Of a stretch of DNA of 11,449 nucleotides, positions 8,060-11,449 are shown in pieces; the first letter of the stretch is position 1; each line of letters starts with the position of its first letter. The notes under the pieces are model-generated. The model made no database searches and had not been told where the DNA came from. It saw nothing but the letters and a program-made list of their open reading frames with translations. The position numbers and the translations under genes are program-made. The stretch comes from Chloroflexota bacterium (GTDB lineage Bacteria > Chloroflexota > Limnocylindria > P2-11E), in assembly GCA_005883775.1 (NCBI GenBank), contig VBEU01000089.1, positions 1 to 11,449 of the forward strand, written 5' to 3'.

Positions 8060-9354
8060 GCGACACCAAGATCGCGTCGCTTGCCGCCCGCGAGATCCTG
8101 GATTCGCGCGGCGATCCAACGATCGCGGTCGACATCGAGCTCGCCGGGGGCGCGCGCGCGACGGCCATGGTGCCCTCGGGCGCGTCCACCGGCGCGCACG
8201 AGGCGGTCGAGCTACGGGACGGCGACAAGAAGCGCTATCGCGGAAAGGGCGTGCGCAAGGCCGTCCGGAATGTCGAGGAGACGATCGCGCCCAGGGTCAT
8301 GGGCCGAGACGCGATGGATCAGCGCGGGCTCGATGAGGCCTTGATCGCGCTTGACGGCACGCCGAACAAAGCGAAGCTCGGCGCGAACGCGATCCTCGGC
8401 GTTTCGCTCGCGGCGGCGCGCGCCGCAGCCGCAGCGAAGGGCGTACCGCTCTATCGCCACCTCGCGACCGACGGAGCGGCGACATTGCCGGTGCCGCTCA
8501 TGAACATCTTGAACGGCGGCAAGCACGCGACGGACTCCGCGGACATGCAGGAGTTCATGGTGGTGCCGATCGGCGCGCCAACGTTCAGCGAGGCGATCCG
8601 AATGGGTTCGGAGATCTTCCATGCGCTGAAGGACGTGCTGCACGAGCGTGGGATGGCGACGGGGGTCGGGGATGAGGGCGGTTTCGCGCCGTCCGGTCTC
8701 GCGACGAACGAGCAGCCGCTCGAGCTCATGCTCGCGGCGATCGAGCGCGCAGGGTACCGCGCCGGCGAGGACGCGGCCATCGCGCTCGATCCTGCGGCGA
8801 CCGAGCTCTACCGCGACGGCGACTACGCGCTCGCACGCGAGCAGCGCTCGCTCGACTCGAGCGGAATGGTCGCGCTCTACGCGGACTGGACCGGGCGCTA
8901 TCCAATCGTCTCGATCGAGGACGGTCTGGCGGAGGACGACTGGGCCGGGTGGAAGAAGCTGACCGCCGCGCTGGGGGATCGGATCCAGATCGTCGGGGAC
9001 GACCTTTTCGTGACCAGCGTCGCGCGCCTGGAGCGGGGCATAAGGGAGAAGGCCGCGAACGCGATCCTCATAAAGGTGAATCAGATCGGAACGCTCACTG
9101 AGACCATCGACGCGGTCGCGCTCGCCAAACGCGCGGGATTCGCCACCGTGATCTCGCACCGCTCGGGCGAGACCGAGGACACGACGATCGCCGATCTCGC
9201 CGTCGCGCTCGGCACTGGCCAGATCAAGACGGGCTCGCTCTCCCGCACGGATCGCGTCGCGAAATACAACCGACTCATGCAGATCGAACGCGAGCTCGGC
9301 CCTCGGGCGCGCTACCCGGGCCGGGACGCATTCCCGCGCTCGCGAGGCGCCTAG
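8056..9354 (+). CDS. eno: Enolase (phosphopyruvate hydratase)
   Basis: The 432-residue enzyme converts 2-phosphoglycerate to phosphoenolpyruvate using magnesium. Visible landmarks are the N-terminal REILDSRGDPT, the flexible loop SGASTGAHEA (41-50), KLGANAILGVSLA, acid/base Glu207 in VGDEGGFAP, metal ligands Asp245, Glu288 (SIEDG) and Asp315 (GDDLFVT), the enolase signature ILIKVNQIGTLTET with base Lys340, ISHRSGETEDTTIADLAV and Lys391 in GQIKTGS. Length is normal and no key residue is missing. GTG 8056 overlaps the pgk stop as GTGA and has no obvious Shine-Dalgarno of its own, so its translation is probably coupled to pgk. No phosphoglycerate mutase lies between pgk and eno; that step must be encoded elsewhere. 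The dikinase gene follows after 9 bases. Confidence 0.97.
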   Translation: MSDTKIASLAAREILDSRGDPTIAVDIELAGGARATAMVPSGASTGAHEAVELRDGDKKRYRGKGVRKAVRNVEETIAPRVMGRDAMDQRGLDEALIALDGTPNKAKLGANAILGVSLAAARAAAAAKGVPLYRHLATDGAATLPVPLMNILNGGKHATDSADMQEFMVVPIGAPTFSEAIRMGSEIFHALKDVLHERGMATGVGDEGGFAPSGLATNEQPLELMLAAIERAGYRAGEDAAIALDPAATELYRDGDYALAREQRSLDSSGMVALYADWTGRYPIVSIEDGLAEDDWAGWKKLTAALGDRIQIVGDDLFVTSVARLERGIREKAANAILIKVNQIGTLTETIDAVALAKRAGFATVISHRSGETEDTTIADLAVALGTGQIKTGSLSRTDRVAKYNRLMQIERELGPRARYPGRDAFPRSRGA

Positions 9355-9357
9355 CAT
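9352..9357 (+). promoter_or_regulatory. Possible -10 element for leaderless dikinase transcript
   Basis: TAGCAT fits TANNNT and ends 6 bases before GTG 9364, the spacing expected if transcription starts at or next to the start codon. No Shine-Dalgarno match precedes this GTG. It overlaps the eno stop codon, so the match may be chance; no convincing -35 element was found. Confidence 0.25.
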
Positions 9358-9363
9358 CACGGC

Positions 9364-10402
9364 GTGCTTGTTCGGTCGCTCGATGAGCTGACCGCCGCGG
9401 ATACAGCGGATGCCGGTGGTAAGGGTGCGAACCTCGGTGAGCTGCGGCGAGCAGAGTTCCCGGTGCCCGATGGATTCGTCATCACGACCGCGTCGTACGC
9501 ACTCGCCGCAGAGGCCGCCGGAGTGACGGGAGAGACGCCCGCGACGGCACGCGTGCGTCTCGCCGCGTCGCCGGTCCCCGCCGGGATCGCGCATGCGGTT
9601 CGAGAGGCATACCGCGCGCTTGGCGCATCGGAGGTCGCCGTCCGCTCCTCGGCGACGGCCGAGGACCTGCCGGATGCGAGCTTCGCCGGCCAGCAGGACA
9701 CGATGCTCGGTGTCTCTGGTGAGGACGCGGTCCTCGACGCCGTCCGGAGGTGCTGGGCGTCGCTCTGGAACGACCGCGCCGTTGCCTACCGCCAGAGCCA
9801 CGACGTCCCGGCGGAAGGCCTTCGGCTCGCGGTGGTCGTGCAGCGCATGGTCGACGCGGAGAGCGCCGGTGTGCTCTTCACCGCGGATCCCATCACCGGA
9901 CGGCGCCGTCGCGCCACGATCGAGGCGGTCCGCGGTCTCGGCGAGCAGCTGGTCTCCGGAGCGGTGAACCCCGACCACTTCGTTGTGAACACCCGATCCG
10001 ACGCGGTCCTCGAGCGGCGAGGCGACATCCTGACCGATGCGCAGCTTCGCGAACTCGCCGCGCTCGGAGCGCGCATCGAGGATCACTTCGGCCGCCCCCA
10101 GGACATCGAGTGGGCAATCGACAGGGCGGGGAAGCTCTGGATCGTGCAGTCGCGCGACATCACCACGCTCTACCCGCTTCCGCCGACGGCACCGGATGAC
10201 GAGAACGATCTACGCGTGTACTTCTCGGCGAATGTCGCGCAAGGCGTGTTCGATCCGTTCACGCCGATGGGCCTGCAGACGTTCCGGCTCCTGAGCTCCG
10301 CGTTCGCGACGGCGTTCGGGCGGCCGGTCAAGCATCCCGCAGCCGGCGCGTCGATCTACGCCGAATCAGGCATGCGCGTGTTCATGATCGGCGTCGCGCT
10401 CC
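9364..10402 (+). CDS. PEP-synthase/rifampin-phosphotransferase-like dikinase, N-terminal part (frameshifted gene)
   Basis: The first about 346 residues read cleanly. Residues 1 to about 275 are the PPDK_N ATP-grasp domain: GGKGANLGEL with Lys20, VPDGFVITT, VAVRSSATAEDLPDASFAGQQDT with Arg94, GVLFTADPITG (169-179), GLGEQLVSGAVNPD and QDIEW with LWIVQSRDITTL. The following stretch (YFSANVAQGVFDPFTPMGLQTF, then ESGMRVFM) starts the central domain seen in rifampin phosphotransferase-like proteins; classical PEP synthase would pass more directly to the His domain. After about 10402 this frame turns into Arg/Pro/Ala-rich nonsense ending at TGA 10996-10998, while homologous sequence resumes in the next frame. 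The gene is therefore frameshifted or carries an assembly error. If intact it would use ATP to phosphorylate pyruvate or another acceptor through a His intermediate; the acceptor is unknown. The start is GTG 9364, 9 bases after the eno stop. Confidence 0.8.
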
Positions 10403-11449
10403 CGCTTGCTGACCCTCGCCGCGGCTCTCCGCACCGGTGCGCCGCAGAGCGCGGTGCGCACGATGCTGCGACCGGACGCCACGCGAAAGAGAGTGCTGGC
10501 CGAGCTCGATCGAGCTATTGCGAGTGTCCGCATCCCGGAAACGTCGGCCCAGCGGCTCGACGCCTACGAGCAGCTCATCCTCACGTTCCCACCGCGGTTT
10601 TTTCCCCGCTTGGTCGGCATCGTGATCCCCGGCGTTCTGAGCTACGCGCTCGCGGGCCGCGTGCTCGGCGGGCGCGCGCGACCGGGCGAGCTGCAGACCG
10701 TCCTTCGCGGTCTTCCGCACAACCCCACGACGGAGATGGACCTCGCGCTCTGGGAGATCGCGCACGCGGCGCGCGAGGACCCGGCGTCGCGCGATGCTCT
10801 GCGCACGCGGCCTCCCGCCGAGCTCTCGGCCCAGTACCGCGCTGCCACGCTCCCCCCGCTCCTTCAGCGCGAGATGACGAGCTTCCTCCAGCGTTACGGG
10901 CACCGGGCGATCGCCGAGATCGATCTCGGCGTCAAGCGCTGGTCCGAAGACCCGGCGCATCTGCTCGGAGCGATTGCGAATTATCTCCGGCTGGGTGATC
11001 AGGCCACCGCACCGGACGTGCAGTTCGCACGTGGTGCGCGCGAGGCGGAGGCGATGATCAAAACGCTCGCGTCACGCGTCCACGGCCCGCGTCGCGCGAT
11101 CCTGCGCTTCCTTCTGGGGCGGGTTCGGCTCCTCGGCGGTCTGCGCGAACAACCGAAGTTCCAGATCATGCGAGTCTTCGCGCTCGGCCACGCGCTCATC
11201 GCACCGGTGGGAGCGGAGCTCGTCTCTCGCGGACTGCTCGACTCAGCGGACGACGCGTTCTTTCTGACGCTGCCTGAGCTGCGTCGTGCGATCGCTGGCG
11301 AAGACCTGCGCGGGACCGTTGTTGACCGCCGCGCCGTCTATCGGCGCGAGCAGGGCCGCCGCCACGTACCGCGCGTCCTTCTCTCCGACGGCACCGACGC
11401 GGAGACCGAAATCGCCGCCCCGGCGGACGGTGCCATACGTGGCACGCCG
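10403..11449 (+). CDS. Same dikinase, central domain in the +1 frame (frameshifted continuation, 3' end outside window)
   Basis: This frame is open from after a TGA at 10385-10387 to the window end and reads as a real protein. Examples are LLTLAAALRTGAPQSAV, PPRFFPRLVGIVIPGVLSYA, then LQREMTSFLQRYGHRAIAEIDLGVKRW with SEDPAHLLGAIANYLRL. Later come FQIMRVFALGHALIAPVGAELV with LLDSADDAFFLTLPELRRAI, and finally YRREQGRRHVPRVLLSDGT. The YGHRAxAEIDLG stretch and the PRVxxSDG linker are typical of the central domain and hinge of rifampin phosphotransferase-like enzymes, just ahead of the phosphohistidine domain, which should begin within a few residues of the window end. About 349 residues are visible, so with the N-terminal part the product is near 695 residues and incomplete. 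It has no start signal of its own and belongs to the gene beginning at 9364. Confidence 0.75.

Noticed and set aside
8212..10086. 624-codon open frame on the - strand across eno and the dikinase start
   Set aside because: It is antisense to two strongly conserved genes, is rich in Arg/Asp/His in the way of high-GC mirror frames, and shows no family motifs.
10403..10998. Continuation of the dikinase's first frame to its stop
   Set aside because: Sequence becomes Arg/Pro/Ala-rich with no resemblance to the family, while the neighbouring frame carries the conserved central domain.

Overview
The window is 11,449 bases of very GC-rich bacterial DNA. Every convincing gene reads on the + strand, packed tightly with 4-base stop/start overlaps. 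The protein set suggests an uncultured high-GC, heterotrophic bacterium, most likely Chloroflexota-like or, less likely, Actinomycetota-like. It comprises a GH38 glycosidase, a MalK/UgpC-type ATPase, a DUF4388/PATAN protein, a ROK sugar kinase, gap-pgk-eno and a rifampin-phosphotransferase-like dikinase. That placement is inference from protein style and base composition; there is no rRNA or other strong phylogenetic marker.

Region 1 (1-2017) holds the 3' part of a GH38 alpha-mannosidase-type glycoside hydrolase, cut by the window edge. It is followed by a small gene for an exported or membrane-anchored protein of unknown function. Between them is a compact array of two perfect CGCAC-N4-GTGCG palindromes and a third left half-site, spaced 22 and 21 bases. 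It looks like a helically phased operator.

Region 2 (2018-5792) is a three-gene run: a MalK/UgpC/MsmX-type sugar-transport ATPase, a 586-residue DUF4388 (PATAN) protein with a long proline-rich linker, and a ROK-family sugar kinase. Both junctions overlap by 4 bases (GTGA and CTGA). The ROK kinase has no ATG, GTG or TTG upstream of its ATP-binding loop, so it probably starts at the CTG in the CTGA junction.

Region 3 (5833-9354) is lower glycolysis: gap, pgk and eno, with no tpiA or phosphoglycerate mutase between them. gap has a good ribosome binding site. pgk overlaps gap and lacks a normally placed start codon. eno overlaps pgk by GTGA.

Region 4 (9364-window end) is a dikinase whose layout (ATP-grasp domain, long central domain, then the approach to a swivelling His domain) matches rifampin phosphotransferase-like proteins better than classical PEP synthase. 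Its reading frame is broken between about 10388 and 10410. The homologous protein continues in the next frame to the window end, so the gene is frameshifted or the assembly has an indel there.

Taken together, the window reads as a carbohydrate module: glycan trimming, sugar-uptake energisation, sugar phosphorylation, then triose phosphate to PEP. The unfamiliar parts are the PATAN protein inside the sugar operon, the phased palindromes, the apparent CTG starts and the broken dikinase. I see no tRNA, rRNA, CRISPR array, insertion sequence or clear intrinsic terminator.
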